The translations under genes were made by a program, and so were the position numbers. From Gnetum montanum (taxonomy: Eukaryota > Streptophyta > Gnetopsida > Gnetales > Gnetaceae), in assembly GCA_015680685.1 (NCBI GenBank), contig MNCI01033529.1, forward strand, positions 85,146 through 149,145: a stretch of 64,000 bases of DNA. The letters are read 5' to 3'. A model generated the notes under the pieces. That model saw only the letters and a list, made by a program, of their open reading frames with translations. It did not search any database and was not told the origin of the DNA. Below are positions 22,580-35,735 of this stretch, one piece after another (the first letter of the stretch is position 1; the number at the start of each line of letters is the position of its first letter).

Positions 22580-25560
22580 ATGGAACCTACTCAAAGACTG
22601 ACATGCACATATGTTGTAGGCATGGATGAATTGAAGCAAGTTCATCATCAACTCTCCAATAATACAAATGATGCTACCTATTGGGGAGAGTTGGAAATTC
22701 CTAAAAATTTCAAACAAAAGCCCCTTGAATTAAAAATGCTACTGGATGACATGGAATATGTGTTCTTAAAAAGTGAAAAGTTACTAATAATCAATGCAAA
22801 CCTTGCTCTAGAAAAAAAATAGATGCTATTAAAAGTGGTTGAAAAATGGTCAGTATCCTTTGCTTGGTCATATCCTAAACTCATAGGGATTGATCGTCAT
22901 ATATGCCAGCATCATATCTACACCAATTTGACCATGAAGCCAAAGAGGCAACCACAAAGGCAATTGAACCTCAAACTAAAATAAATCATCAAGGAGGAAA
23001 TTGAACAACTCCTCAAGGTAGGGTTTGTCTATCCCATTATGAATAACGAGTGGGTTAGTTCACTCATTATTGTGCCAAAGAAAGGTGGCAAGTGGCAGAT
23101 CTGCATTGATTTTCAACTATTGAATATCGCAACATTCAAGGATAATTTTTTGTTGTCATTTGTTGATCAGGTGTTAGACATAATATCTAGGCATTGTTAC
23201 TACAGTTTTCTAGATGGTTATAGTGGCTATAACCAAATCTAGATTGTGCCAAAGAACTAAGCCAAGACAACATTCATGAGTCCCTGGGGAACTTCTGCAT
23301 ATCACATATGCCTTTCGATCTATGCAATGTCCCTGCTACATTCCAACGCCTAGTCCCTAGCATTTTTCAATAGCGTATTGGTAGTGGTGTGGAAGTCTTC
23401 ATGGATGACTTCTCCACCTATGGAGCTATATTTAAGCAAGCCCTAGACCACCTTGAACAAGTAATAAAGAGATGTGTTAAAAAAAACCTTTAGCATAATT
23501 GGCAAAAGAGTCATCTTATGGTTTAAGAGGGCATTATGTTGGGGCACCAAATCTCACAAGCCAAAATTCAAGTCATCCAAGAAATAACCTACCAACCAGA
23601 AATAGTCAAATATGCTTAGTCATTCCTTAGACACATTGGCTACTACTAATGATTCATAGAGAGTTTCTCTAAGATCATAAAATCATTAGGTAAGCTGACC
23701 ACGAAAGATTTTCCATTTTTCTGGACCATGTAATGTGAAAAAGCATTTCAGCAACTAAAGGAGAAACTTGTAGAAACTCCAATTCCATAAGCACCAGACT
23801 AGTCAAGACCATTTCATGTTATGACAAATGCATCAAATTATGCCTTTGGAGCTATGCTTATGGAGATAGACAACAAGAAATGTCCATATTATATCCACTA
23901 CATAAGCCGAAGCATTGTGGGTGCACAACTAAACTACACCACCACAGAAAAAGAATTGATGGTAGTGGTGTTTTCTCTAGAGAAGTTTAAGCATTATGTG
24001 CTTGGATGCAAAATGTTTATGCACATGAATCGTAGCACCATCCGCTTCTTGAGAAACAAGTCAACAATGAGCCCCCATGTCATATGGTGCCTAGTGATCT
24101 TACAAAAATTTAATCTTATGATGGTTGATTGAAAGGGAACTAAGAATGTGGTTATTGATCACTTGTCTCAGTTGCAATGGAACAACAAAGAGAACAAAAT
24201 CCCACTATCTGATCTATTTCCTAATGAACTCCTCTTTGCTAGGGCTATAACTAAGAAATTGCCCACTGAGCCTAAATGGTATAATGGCATTCTCACCTAT
24301 CTGCTCACCCAAGAGATGCCACAAGGGTTGGACCATTGAAATAAACAATAGTTTCTTCACCAAGTAAAATGCTTCATGGAGATCAATGAACACCTCTACA
24401 AAGTGTGTGTCGATGGCCTAGTTCATTGATGTGTCATTGATGCTAATCAACTATGCCTTCTCCAAGATGCTCATGAAGGTCCTTATGGGGGCCACTATGC
24501 TACGAGACACATAGCCATTAAAATCCTGATGGTAAGGTATTATTGGCCAAAAATATTTTGGGATACTCACCAATATGTCCACTCTTGTGAATGCTACCAA
24601 AGAGATGGTGGAATGACTCCTTGAATGGAGGGATCTCAATAGTGGATCCAACCACTTGAACCCTTTAACATTTGGGACATTGATTTCATAGGTTCCATCA
24701 TGCCGATGTCAAATGGAAAGGCATACATTATAGTTTCTATTAAATATTGTATGAAATGGGTAGAAGTAGCAGTCGTCACTAATTGTACATCTTCTACTAC
24801 TCAGTTTGTACAAAAAAATATTATAAAAAAGTTTGGTGTGCCATGTGTATTAATTTCTGACAATGGAACCCACTTTATAGGCACTACCTTTCAAAAACTT
24901 ATGCAACACTTGGGGGTTGAACATAAACTAACAACACCCTACCATCCCTAAGCCAATGGTCAAGCTAAGGTTACCAATAGGGAAATCACAAAGATTCTAA
25001 CAAGAACTTTTAGCAAATATAGGAAAGATTGAAGCACAAAACTCAACTATGCCCTTTAGGACTACAACTCAATATGGAAACTTCCTATAAGCTATTCCCC
25101 CTATGAGTTAGTGTATGGTAAATTACCAATACTTCCTATTCAATTTGAGCTCTATACACTTTGAATGACTTGTGACCTTACTAAATAAAGAAAGATTAAT
25201 GAATCTCAACTTGCTAAATAAAAATTGATTGGTGGCCCTGGCATCTAACAAGTTGCATAAGGCATTCAAAAAAAAGTGCCATGACCTTAGACTTAGTAAA
25301 TTCAAATTTCAACCAAGAGATAAGGTTCTCTATTGGAACCCCACACACGTACCTCAACAAACTAAGTTCTAGACATTGTGGGAAGAACCTTATATAATTT
25401 ATGAAACTTTTCCTTCTAAGGCCATGATGATCTATAGGCTTGAGAGCCTAGATAAGAAACAACTAGTCAACATACAACAAGTCAAACCTTTCCATGAGCC
25501 TAAGCAAGCTAATGCAACAAATGCCTCATTGGATGGATAACCATGCTCAATATTTTAGAT
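22580..25560 (+). pseudogene. A polymerase: RT, RNase H, integrase (decayed)
   Basis: The RT starts after a leader; readable motifs are GKWQICIDFQLLN (about 23090), FLDGYSGYNQ (about 23210) and the catalytic FMDDFS (about 23400), the Athila-type variant of YxDD. RNase H reads TNASNYAFGAML...YYIHYISRS...TTTEKELMVVVF (23820-24000). Integrase has an HHCC-like segment (HEGPYGGHYA...CECYQRDG, about 24470-24610) and a core with IVSIKYCMKWVEV and LISDNGTHFIG (24720-24880). The C-terminal part reads LESLDKKQLVNIQQVKPFHEP and ends near 25540. There is no chromodomain, as expected outside the chromovirus branch. Stops and at least one frameshift between 23242 and 23821 make it non-functional. Confidence 0.85.
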
Positions 25561-27531
25561 CTCCTCCTTTCAAATTAGTCATGGGGGAGATGGCCATCCA
25601 TGTTAACCATATAAGTGGCTCCTTAGTTTTCATCTTTTTATTTTACATTTTTTTGTTTTACACCTTATTACTTTTACAACTTTTGTTTGACACATTCTTT
25701 ATCTTACATTTTTTTGTTTTATGTTATTAATTTTTCAAAGCTTTTTTTTTACAACATTGGTAGTACATTTTATTTTTCTTAAATATTTTACACTTTCTTG
25801 TATATTTTTCTTTATTTTAGATGTGATTTTCTTATTATGTTTTAATAATAACATGCCTTATTACTAACTGGGTATAGTGTGTTTGATTGATGTAGGCATG
25901 TACTATCTGGTTATTTGACTGTTGGTGTCTAGATTCTAGCTTTGAATTTTATTACTAATAACTAGGACATGGTTTCTTTTTCATGAAATAGGCAGTGAGT
26001 CCATAACATTCACCCATCCACAAACTCTATGGTTTTCCTTATTCTAGAAGTGTGAGGTCTCTTTTTCATTAATAAAACTTTAACAAACTTGTGACTTTGG
26101 TAGTTTCCAGATTTGGAAAGGATTCAAAGGTTTAAATAGTGTGTGACTTCAAGAGGATTTGATACTCTTTGTGCCTTTCTACCTATTTGGGTGCTTGTGT
26201 GTTTTCATGAATTTCTTACTGTTCTATGTCAACAAATAATAGGAAGTTAAATAAGTCTTTGCATGGTGGTGTTCCCATCATAAAAGAAATGAAAAAAAAA
26301 TGAAAATTCAAAGCACACCCCTTAGACACAATAAAAGGTATACAAGCACTAGTTATGGAACTAGAAAGACATGTTACCCATGGTTGAAGGTCCCCTCTAA
26401 CTAAGGCCCTTCCTCACTCCCTACTTCTCTTTTCTTCTCTAATAAGAAACAATGGTTGTTCTGTGGAAGCACTCTTATCTCTTAGGGGATGGACTAGTCT
26501 TCGAATGATAATTCAATGCCACTAAATTTGGATGGTTTTGGTTTGGACTAAGGATGAATTTTATTAGATCATTTAACCACAAAATTCACAAGGAACTTCA
26601 TGTGACCTTAATCAGGAACTCCATTTCTCTCTCTCTCATCCATCTGTGCTTTCCATGTCTCACCTCATTGCCAGTTTCATGTTCTTGTTGGATGTTTTGG
26701 TTTGATATGTTGATATTCTTAGGTAGTTTCCTCTGGGTTTTTGTCTTTAACTTTCCATAATCATTAATCATCCATGGAGCCCATGGACTTCTTAGTTTGA
26801 AGTTATGCAAGGGTAATAAAATGTGTATGCCTGCTTTGGGGAGGATTCACTTGCATATCTTTTGGTTGGGTTAATTAAGTTATTTACCCTTAAACGCTCT
26901 CACAATCAAACCCTTTTGCATGCCTCATCAATGCCATTCAATTATGCACATCTTCATAACTTTTTTTTAGTAAAAACCTCTTTTTATAGTTGTAAATTCT
27001 TAAACCCTCCTCAAGCATTTCATTATGTTTGAACTTTTCAGAATTTAATGGATTGGTTATCCATTTAACCTTCCCGCTAATACTATTAACAAAATCAATC
27101 CACCATAAGCAAAACCTAGCCAAGTGTAACAATTAGTGAAACAAGATACTTAAAAGTTATATGTTACACATTGCACACTAATCTATGATTTTCTTATGAT
27201 TGCAGTGGAAAGCATGAACTAGAATCAAAACTATCTTCATCCAAGGATAAGCAGCAACACCATGTGACAAGGACCTTGCATTCTCATTGAATCTTCTCCC
27301 TTGCTTTTCAACTTCCAGAGGAGTTGGATGTTAGTTTTTTCCAGCGTGTTCAATTCTATTATCATGAACATCCAATTTTGTAAATGATTGTAATTCGTAC
27401 ACTCGGGAACTTAGAATTTATCTATTTCATCTAAGTCAAGTTTTCATGTTAGTCAATAATCCCATACCTACCTAATATTTTTGTTAGAAACTTGTTTCTC
27501 CTCTTGTTCACTCGAGGATGAATTTTCATTT
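25561..27531 (+). other. Noncoding spacer of A between pol and 3' LTR
   Basis: AT-rich with long T runs, and no accessory ORF. It shares blocks with the spacers of D (about 34065-35000) and C (about 43950-44900): the GTGAGTCCA/CATCCA block, the GAAAGACATGT...TGAAGG block and the TTGGGGAGGAT block. This conservation between otherwise diverged elements suggests a functional RNA region or common descent. Confidence 0.6.
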
Positions 27532-27544
27532 AGTCATGGGGGTA
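27532..27544 (+). other. Polypurine tract of A
   Basis: AGTCATGGGGGTA abuts the LTR start TGATGAATCATG. Similar CATGGGGTA and CATGGAGGCA tracts precede the 3' LTRs of C and D. It primes plus-strand DNA synthesis. Confidence 0.6.
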
Positions 27545-28350
27545 TGATGAATCATGTTTTGATATGCTTTGATATTGGATATGCAATATCGAAGCCTCGA
27601 TATTGGATACTCGATATTGGATCCCAAGATGCGATTTCAAATATTTGATATCATGGGGTATATGTCAGCCTATAAATATAGCACTTGGGCACACGATTTT
27701 GACAATTAGTTTTTTAATAGAGTAATGAAGTTCTTGTAGTTTAGCCTACAGCAGGAGTCTGAGTGTGTACGGATCTTTATTCGAGCACTGATGTACTTGA
27801 GCATAGTAGTGTGATGGAAATAAAGATGAGTCCTTTTGATAATCCTTGCAGCACTAAGAATATATTAATGTTTCCTTTAATGCATTTAATATTCATGCAC
27901 TTTACCTTAACACACTTTAATTAAGAAATTAATTTCTAGTTATTAACGAACACAAGCATGACCACTTCCAGCATACGTGTAGTGCTTGGTAACCTAGAAA
28001 TGCTTAATGTTTGGTAATCTAGCAACACTATATGCATTTAGGATATGTTCAAAGAGTGGGAACAAGTACTTGTATTAGGCTAGCTAGGTAGTAGATTAAA
28101 TAGATATTAAATTACTCTACCTTAGTTAATCTTATAAAACATAAAATGATAAAAATCATATACCTTCATTGCACTTAACCATAAAATTGTACCTCACGAG
28201 TGGAACTAAGAAGACAATGATCGTCCCAATTAGATTTCACTTCCTTGAACCAACATACTTAGGAACTTAAGGTCTGTGGAGTTTGACCAGATCGCACATG
28301 AATGCTTGTGATTCGAATGGTTAGGCATACGAGTACGTTGCCTCTCATCA
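27545..28350 (+). repeat. 3' LTR of A (806 bp)
   Basis: TGATGAATCATG...CTCTCATCA. U3 opens with a GATATT/CGATATT array (27570-27655, a decayed GATATC type), then TATAAATATA at 27671-27680. No partner LTR in the window. Confidence 0.8.
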
Positions 28351-28597
28351 CCCCATAATGCTTATAACTCACATCAACTTCTCATGATGATTATAACTAC
28401 CCTAAAGTTACTATAAAAAGAGCTTCAAGGGTAGAATAAAGGGGGGAATTAGTGAGAGATCAAGATGAAAGATATTGACGATTGTAAGATGGCTTGCCAA
28501 TTTATCAATTCAACTACTTTGTTTAAATCTTGTGAATTCTTTTCTTCCCATTTTCTCTTAGTTTCTTAGCTAATGGTTTAGATAGTATCACCAAAAT
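28351..28597 (+). repeat. Fragment of LTR family B
   Basis: CTATAAAAAGAGCTTCAAGGG...AAGATGGCTTGCC...TAATGGTTTAGATAGTATC matches, in opposite orientation, the promoter and R region of B1 (about 32280-31990) and B2 (about 49540 and 40420-40310). It is wedged between the end of A and the first readable RT of D. Confidence 0.7.
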
Positions 28598-30720
28598 TGA
28601 TCCTCACATACGCCAACATCACATATATAGTAATCTTTCCATCAAGCCCAAACATCAACAATAGTATAGGTTAAATCCTAAACTAAAGTAAGTTGTAAAG
28701 AAAGAAATTAAAAAACTATTAAAATCTGGATTCATCTATTTTATGGATAATAGTGAGTGGATTAGCTCACTTGTGATTATGCCCAAGAAAGAAGGTAAAT
28801 GGAGGATTTGCATTGATTTCAAGCTACTAAACATGGTAACCTTTAAGGACCACTTTTCATTTTTATAACTTTTTGAATGGTCATATCAAATATAATAAAA
28901 TCCAAATTATACCAAACAACTAGGCCAAGATCACATTCACAAATTCCTATGACACTTTTGCCTACAAAAAGATGTCATTTATCTTATGTAAAGCTCATGC
29001 TACATACCGACATCTAATCCTAAGCATCTTATAGAAGGTAATCAATGATCGTGTTGAAGTCTTCATGGATAACTTTTCCACCTATAGCTTTGAATTTGAA
29101 TAAGCACTATACTAGTTAGAATAAGTACTAAAGTAGTACGTGAAAACAAACTTAACTTTGAATTGAAAAAAGAGCCATCTTATGATCATATTTTTGGAGT
29201 AGAGACATTTAGAAAAATGCATTAATGTTGATCCAAAAAAGATCAAAGTCATCTAAGGAGTTATGCAATACCTCAAATAGTGAGGGATGTGAGGTTATTT
29301 CTTATATACACATGATACTATCAACACTTAATTGAGACTTTTTCCAAGATCATAAAGCCATTAGTAGTGCTCGCAAACAAGGATGAATCCTTTGATTGGA
29401 TAGAGGATTGTGAATAGATTTGGGCTTCTCATACAAAATCTTGTGAGAACTCCAATTCTGAAAGCACTTCACTAGTCCAAGCTAGTTCACATCATGACTG
29501 ATACATCCATCTATGCATTAGAGGTTGTGTTCACAAACATAAATGATAAAAAATGTCCATATTACATTCATTGTATGAGAAGAAGCATCACTATTACATA
29601 GCTGAATTACACTAGAATAGAGAAGGAATTAATGATGATGGTATACGCTCTTAAAAATTTCAAGAAATATGTGCTCGGATATTCTATTTTTGTGCATATT
29701 TTTCATAGCGCAATATAGTTCCTTATAAATAAGCCAACATTAAGCCCTTGAATTATTCAGTGGCTTGTGATCTTCCAAAAATTCAACATTACACTGATAA
29801 ATAAAAAGGGGTTTGAAATGTTCTTATAGATCATTTATAAAGACTAAGATGGGACAACAAGGCTAATGAAGAGCCTTTATTTAATTACTTTCCTAATGAA
29901 CCCCTATTTACAAAGGCTACATTTGTTTTTTCACCAACAACTACTTCTTAGTTTGCAAATCAACACACACATTTTCATTAGTAGAAGGTTCCTAATGAAT
30001 GGAAAAAATGCAATGTCTAGAAATTTCTACACTAAGTTAAACACTTCATGGAAATATAGGGAAGCCTCTATAAAATCTATAATGAAGGTTTGGTACGTTG
30101 GTATGTACCAAAGGAGAACGGATTCTTCAAGATGTGCATCAATGACCATGTGGAGATCACTACATGGATAAGAGAATAGTTGTAAAGATCTTCATAGCTA
30201 GTTATTTCTAGCCAACTCTCTTCTATGATGTGCATCACTTTATAGAATCCTGCAAATGATGCCAACATGATGATTGAATATCAACAAGATTTAAGAGATT
30301 ACAATAGTAAATCCAATCACTAGATCCTTTTGATCTGTGGGGATTTAACTTTATGAATCCTATTCCCTCTTCTTTAAAAGGAAAATCATATATTATTGTG
30401 GCCATGGATTGTTCCACAAAGTGGATCAAAGTAGTTGCAATAACATATTGCACTATAGCAAATATTGCTAAATTCTTTAAGCAACATGTTGTAAATAGGT
30501 TTGACATACCTTGCATAGTAATATTATACAATGACACTTATTTCATAGGGTTATCATTTAAAAAACTCATTAACGCCTAGGATAGAACATAAGTTAACCA
30601 CACCATATCTCAATCTTACCTAGTCAACATAAAGCACATAAAGCCATTCCATGAACCTTGTGGGACTAATGCCTTGAATATTGCTAACATTGTCATTGTG
30701 AAATTCATATTTTATATCTC
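28598..30720 (+). pseudogene. D polymerase remnants
   Basis: RT reads MPKKEGKWRICIDFKLLN (about 28780) and VEVFMDNFSTY (about 29055), in which the second catalytic aspartate is now asparagine. RNase H remnants lie near 29500-29680 (KCPYYIHCMRRSI). The integrase core is at 30370-30575 (YIIVAMDCSTKWIKV...FDIPCIVILYNDTYFIG), with the second aspartate context changed. Many stops and frame changes. Confidence 0.75.
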
Positions 30721-30845
30721 CTCCTTGAAAGTTAGTTGTGGGGGAGATCTTTTGAATTGAGCTAAGTGCAATTTGTAATTTTTTTATGTTATTATTTCTT
30801 ACATTTTTTTTACCTCTTCATATGTTTTCTATTTCTTGATATTCT

Positions 30846-30848
30846 CTC

Positions 30849-30881
<33 letters not shown>
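30846..30881. repeat. CA microsatellite
   Basis: An uninterrupted CA dinucleotide run in the D spacer. It is likely variable between individuals. Confidence 0.9.
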
Positions 30882-30882
<1 letters not shown>

Positions 30883-30989
30883 TTTCATTAAGTCCTTTTT
30901 TCTATGTTATGAATGGCTTTCCTATTTTTATTAATAAAGTTTTCACTAATGCACAAGAACCAATTTTGTTGTTGGAATTATGTTCTATA

Positions 30990-30994
30990 GTATC
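30990..30994. other. Left target-site duplication of solo LTR B1
   Basis: GTATC precedes TGTTGG. An identical GTATC follows CCAACA at 34030-34034. Confidence 0.75.
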
Positions 30995-33900
30995 TGTTGG
31001 CGCCCGTTTGGGACGCGACCGCCAACGAGTGTCCTCGAACAGGATTTAGGTGCCTGCTAGTCTCTGGTAACACTAAGGCCCAGATACCTCCAAATAAACT
31101 CAGTAGTTAATGTGAGTATGTGTGTGTGTTGTTGCGGCGTTCGGTTGTCAGAAATGTAACGATTGCGTTGTGTGTAAACTACAAATGACTTACTTTAAAG
31201 AGATTCAGCCAACTTTGCCAAGCATTGTGAGTTGTTGAAAATTTCCTATTTTGTTCAACTGCCTAGTCTACGCAATCCTTATAATACCTACTTGTAACAA
31301 ATAAAATATTGTAAAAACATTTGAGCACAACTTCGCAATCTACTCCTAATTTTCCCCAAAGAAAGAGATAGTTCCACAAGAAAACTAGAAATAGAGCAAG
31401 ATTCGATGGAAATAAGTAGAAAAGAAAAGAAAGCAGATTTGTGTAGACCTCAAATATTTAAACAAGGTAAAATGACACGAGTAAACACTTCGCAATAAAG
31501 CTATCCCAAATTCAATATCTACGAATTGTTCAAACTTCCAAGGCTCAAACAAGCAATATCTTCAAGACAATCCTACTATGCTACCAAAAATTGCTGCGTA
31601 AACTACCACGTACGAGACTCCATTTTGACTAGATAATAGATGTCAACGATTGCATTCAAACAGAACCTTTAAAAGACTTGACAATTTCTGATTGAAATAC
31701 CACGAGAATTCACTTTAAAGATAAAAAGAAGCTATTCTGGTCCCATCAAAATACCAAAGATTTTCTAAACCCTCTCGACTACTGAATTGTTCAACGGCGT
31801 GACTACAAACAGAGGCTCTCTTACAACAATCCCAATAGCAGTTCCCACACGTTGCACAATAACAAAATTTACTACTAAAATGCTCTTAAGGCTTTTAAAC
31901 ACAAGCGCTTCTATGGCAAAATTTTAATAGAAATTTCTATCGGGCAACAAGAACAATAAGAGCAATCTAAAAATCCCAAAATTACTTGCCAAGGATGATA
32001 CTATCTAAACCACTAGCTAAACAATTTAAACAAAACAAAAAATGAAATGCATAACTCATAAGACCATGACAAAGAGGCTAAAATCTTTACTCTAGCAAGC
32101 CATCTCACAAGCAATCGTTCACAATTTCTTCTTTACAAAGCTCTTCTCAAGACTTCAAGTATGTCTCCGAGTGAGAGCCCAAGTGTGATCCCAGTGTCTT
32201 CTCAAAAGTGTGATGTATGATCCACCCAAAAGTCCCAATCTCATCCTCCTTTTTCCTTGACCCCTGAAGCCTTTTTATAGGGTTCAAAGGTAGGTAGGGA
32301 AGTTACATATTCAAAAATATCTCACCTAACTTTTCTCCCAAGTAACTTGGCCAACCAATTAGAAGATTACTTGCCCAACAAGTTAGGAAATTACTTGTCC
32401 AACAAGTTAGGAGGAAGTTATGTAGTTAGGGAGTTAGGAAGTTATACATAAAATTAGGAGAATTTTATGCTATTAAATGTAATGTGATATTTAAAATATC
32501 AATATTGCAAATATTTTTGTGGGTAGTAACGTATATGTTTTAAAATAATATTTGATGACTTAGGATAGTTGAAGGCAAGTTTTTAAACCAAGGCTTCACA
32601 CTATGGGTACTTGACACTATGGGTATATATCTATCTATATATATATGTATATATATGTTGGTTAATTTGGTTAATTTGTTAAACATTTTAACCATTCTAT
32701 GCTTTGAGCAGAAGTAATCAAATAATTTTGTATACATTTTGATGAAAGCGGCAGAGTCATGACTTTAAACGATTCTTCTTGTCTTCCCTGTAAATCACGT
32801 AGATGCTCAATCACAGTTCCAGGACAACGGTGTAGTCGGCTGGTTCGTTTTCTTCTTTCTCTTGTCCCTGCATAAAACCTGTAAGAACCGACACATGTTC
32901 AAATCAAGATTCAAAGTGCCATATCGACCAAAACCGTATGTTTGAACTACCACCGCATAATAAGGCTCTGCAAAATCGTAACTGACGACCACCATGGGAG
33001 AAGGCTATGCAACTGCATCTGGCTTTGTTGTCGTGTGGTGCGATGTTCAATCATTGGAGGAGAAGGGTTTCTTTTTTGGATAACGATGTGCTGAACATAC
33101 TGTTTTGAACAGAGGGTTTCGGTTGCTAGAGATTTTCGTTTTGCCCTCAAATTGGCTTACGGCTTCCTGCGTTTTTTGTTTAAAAATCTTCCTTGAATCG
33201 TCACCGCCATCATCCTTGATTGTAGAACCAGGGGCTAATGTTTTATGGATCTGTATCTGCCGAAACCGTAGGAACCTTCAGAATCGTTACAGCCGCACCA
33301 CTGAAATCGCAACAACCTGCACAAAATAAAATTGGGACCCCAACAAAACATGACTCCTTTCTTCGTATATGGAGTAGAGAGGGTTCCGATTTTTTTGTAC
33401 ATATCCTGTGTTTATGGCAAATATGTTTCATGCGCCAGGATGAATGTCACGTAGCAGTTTGTGTGGGGTTTAGGTGCACCTTGGGATCGCCTCCAACGTT
33501 TTGCGCTTATTTTGAATCAGCATTTCAAGCAACGTCAATGGTGGCGGTGCAGACCAACGGCTGCAGCGGTGTTTGTTGGCTTGGCCGTGATTTTGCGGTG
33601 GCCATGTATTTCCCAGTAATACCGCAGTCTTCCTTTCCCTTCACTGATATTGCTGCATAATTTTTCAAAACAACCGAGGCGTTGCTGATTTTTGTTTAAT
33701 TTCTATTTTGCCAAGAGTTTCAAATGTTATCTTAAGGATACGACCAAATGTAACAACCGGGATCTCCAACTTAGTGCCTTCCACGTAAATAACATATCCT
33801 TATTGATTTTAATATCCTATGATCTTTAACAAAGGAATAATCTGGCACTTTCATCTTGTGCCCAAAAGGCTTCAACATCAAATTCTTTACCAGTGAATCA

Positions 33901-34029
33901 ATCTTCTAAAAACATCCATCAACCCTCAACACTAAAGCTGTAATTTACTTGTAAATTTACAACCATAGATTCCTCCAATTTTGAATAAAATATTTCAACT
34001 GCTCCATGGAATGGCCAAATGTGCCAACA
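30995..34029 (-). repeat. B1: 3.0 kb solo LTR (family B) inside D
   Basis: The termini TGTTGG and CCAACA are inverted, with perfect 5-bp duplications GTATC outside. On the minus strand a TATA box (TATAAAAAGG, near 32275) separates a U3 of about 1.75 kb from an R-U5 of about 1.3 kb, and the last 32 bases can form a hairpin (GTTGGCG/CGCCAAC). The part from 30995 to about 32280 is homologous to B2. No coding frame of retroelement type occurs inside: the open frames near 33238-33660 (plus) and 32947-33150 (minus) resemble nothing I know. A solo LTR from recombination is the simplest reading; a short non-autonomous element is the alternative. Confidence 0.7.
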
Positions 34030-35735
34030 GTATCCAATCATTAAAGGAGTAGTTATGCAAAGCAATGAGCTTACATCATCCATCCCTTTATTTCTATAAA
34101 TAAGAGATCCTTATCATGGTAGTAATATGGTTCTTTTCACATGCAAAAACTAAAACTAACACATGATCATCATGCCTTGAAGAATGGGAAAAGGACCAAG
34201 AGAGTTGAAAAAGAATGTGACATTAAGAAGATTTGTTGATTCTTGGACCTCCTCTATAGGTCCTAATGCTCCACTTGGATATACTATCATTTATTTTTTA
34301 ATTATTTGGGAATATATCTTTTCATAATAATCTATTACCTTACTATGGTACTTGAAAGATGTGTGACCTATGCCTAAAGGTACGCTACTTCTATAAGAAT
34401 CTCATGGTATCTTAGACTAGTTTCACTGTATGACTAGAAAGACATGTGACCCATTCTTGAAGGCATCCCTCTAACCAATGTCCAAGGTCCATAAATTACA
34501 TGCTAATATTTATTTATTTATTTCATAAATATAATGAATATTTCCAAATTTTCCTTTTTGAAAGATAGTTTTTTCATGTGATTATGGTTAGTCTCATAGT
34601 GGTGAGTCAAGATGACACAATGCAATGTCACTGGCAATTTAGGAACTTGATTTAGAATCTTGATGATAGGTACATTCATCATCTTAATCATGCTTTACAT
34701 AAAAAATCCATTTCAACCATGGTAAGGAACCTCACAACTTGATCTCTACAATCCCTTCTAGCTCCACTACATCTCACTATTGTGTACTAATATGAATTTA
34801 ATGGTTTTGTTTGGTATAATGCAAGATCCTAATGACATTAGTTGCATGGCGGTTGGAGCATTAATTTGTTCAACATTTGATTTTCTAGGTGTCAATACAC
34901 ACCTTCTGATATGCTTATACAAGGGCATTATAGGCAAGAGCCTACTCTGGGGAGGACCTGTCTATATAACTTTTGGTGATCATGTCCATGGACCTACTCC
35001 ACAATTTCCAAATATCAAGTATTGTTATCATCATCATTATGCATCATATTCTAACCATTTCTCCTTAGTTTTATTAAATGTTTTCATCAAAATCCTTTGA
35101 AATTACTAATTCCTAACCAATGTAAGAGCTTTCAATCATGTTAAATCATCATTCAAGATCTTCCAAACTTCAAAATTTAGTCTCGTAGTCTCTTCAATGG
35201 CTCTTGAAATTTCAAGCAATCTAATTCTAGAAACACAACCTATTTATGTCATTTTCTACTTACCAACTACATCAATGTATCTCTATCAACACAATCCATA
35301 AAACTTGTACAATGCACTTAGTATTGTCAAAATTTTTGTTATTTTTATTTCATGCAAAGGGAATTTTTCCATTTCTTTGAGCTAAAGCCTTTTAGATGCA
35401 ATATTTAGCAATCTAGACCTCTAATTTCACTAGCTTAAAAAATCTAGGAACTCAAATGTTGAACTCCACATTGTGGGAGCACTTAATTTGCAATTTGAAA
35501 ATTTTAAAAAATCCTAGTTTTTAAATGTCTAAAATATTTAACGATAAAATGACTAAAATAGTTAAAATTTTATATGCTTTATCAACCTTAGAGCCTTTGA
35601 GACATCATACTGCAATTACCTAAAGGTATTAATGCTAACATTTTTTGAAATTATGCTAACATTAAGGTTGATTAAGGGTAAAATTATTATAAAAACATTT
35701 TACAATATAACAATTGATCATTAATGTGATTAAAA
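34030..35735 (+). other. Spacer of D
   Basis: No gene. Blocks at about 34065-34140, 34430-34490 and 34910-34980 match the spacers of C and A in the same order. Confidence 0.5.

Larger units (their letters stand above)
14040..28350 (+). mobile_element. A: Athila-like Ty3/Gypsy element, split by element M
   Basis: The plus-strand gag tail and protease (14040-15183) stop at the left end of M and the polymerase resumes right of M at 22447. RT, RNase H and integrase follow, then a noncoding spacer, a polypurine tract and the 3' LTR (27545-28350). The 5' LTR and the N-terminal part of gag are missing: homology to M gag starts only near 14040. The RT motif FMDDFS, the tRNA-Asp-type primer sites of the related elements and the long spacer before the 3' LTR fit the Athila branch. 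It has no accessory ORF in the spacer, unlike C and D. Confidence 0.75.

Noticed and set aside
31003-31020. TTGGCGCCCGTTTGGGACGC as a primer binding site
   Set aside because: It resembles tRNA-primer text only in its first bases and lies inside the inverted terminal end of the B-family LTR, whose promoter is on the other strand.
33238-33660. A 140-codon plus-strand frame in GC-richer DNA, at first taken for a host exon
   Set aside because: It lies inside B1, whose termini and perfect GTATC duplications show that the whole 30995-34029 block is one LTR-type unit. The frame has no known motif.
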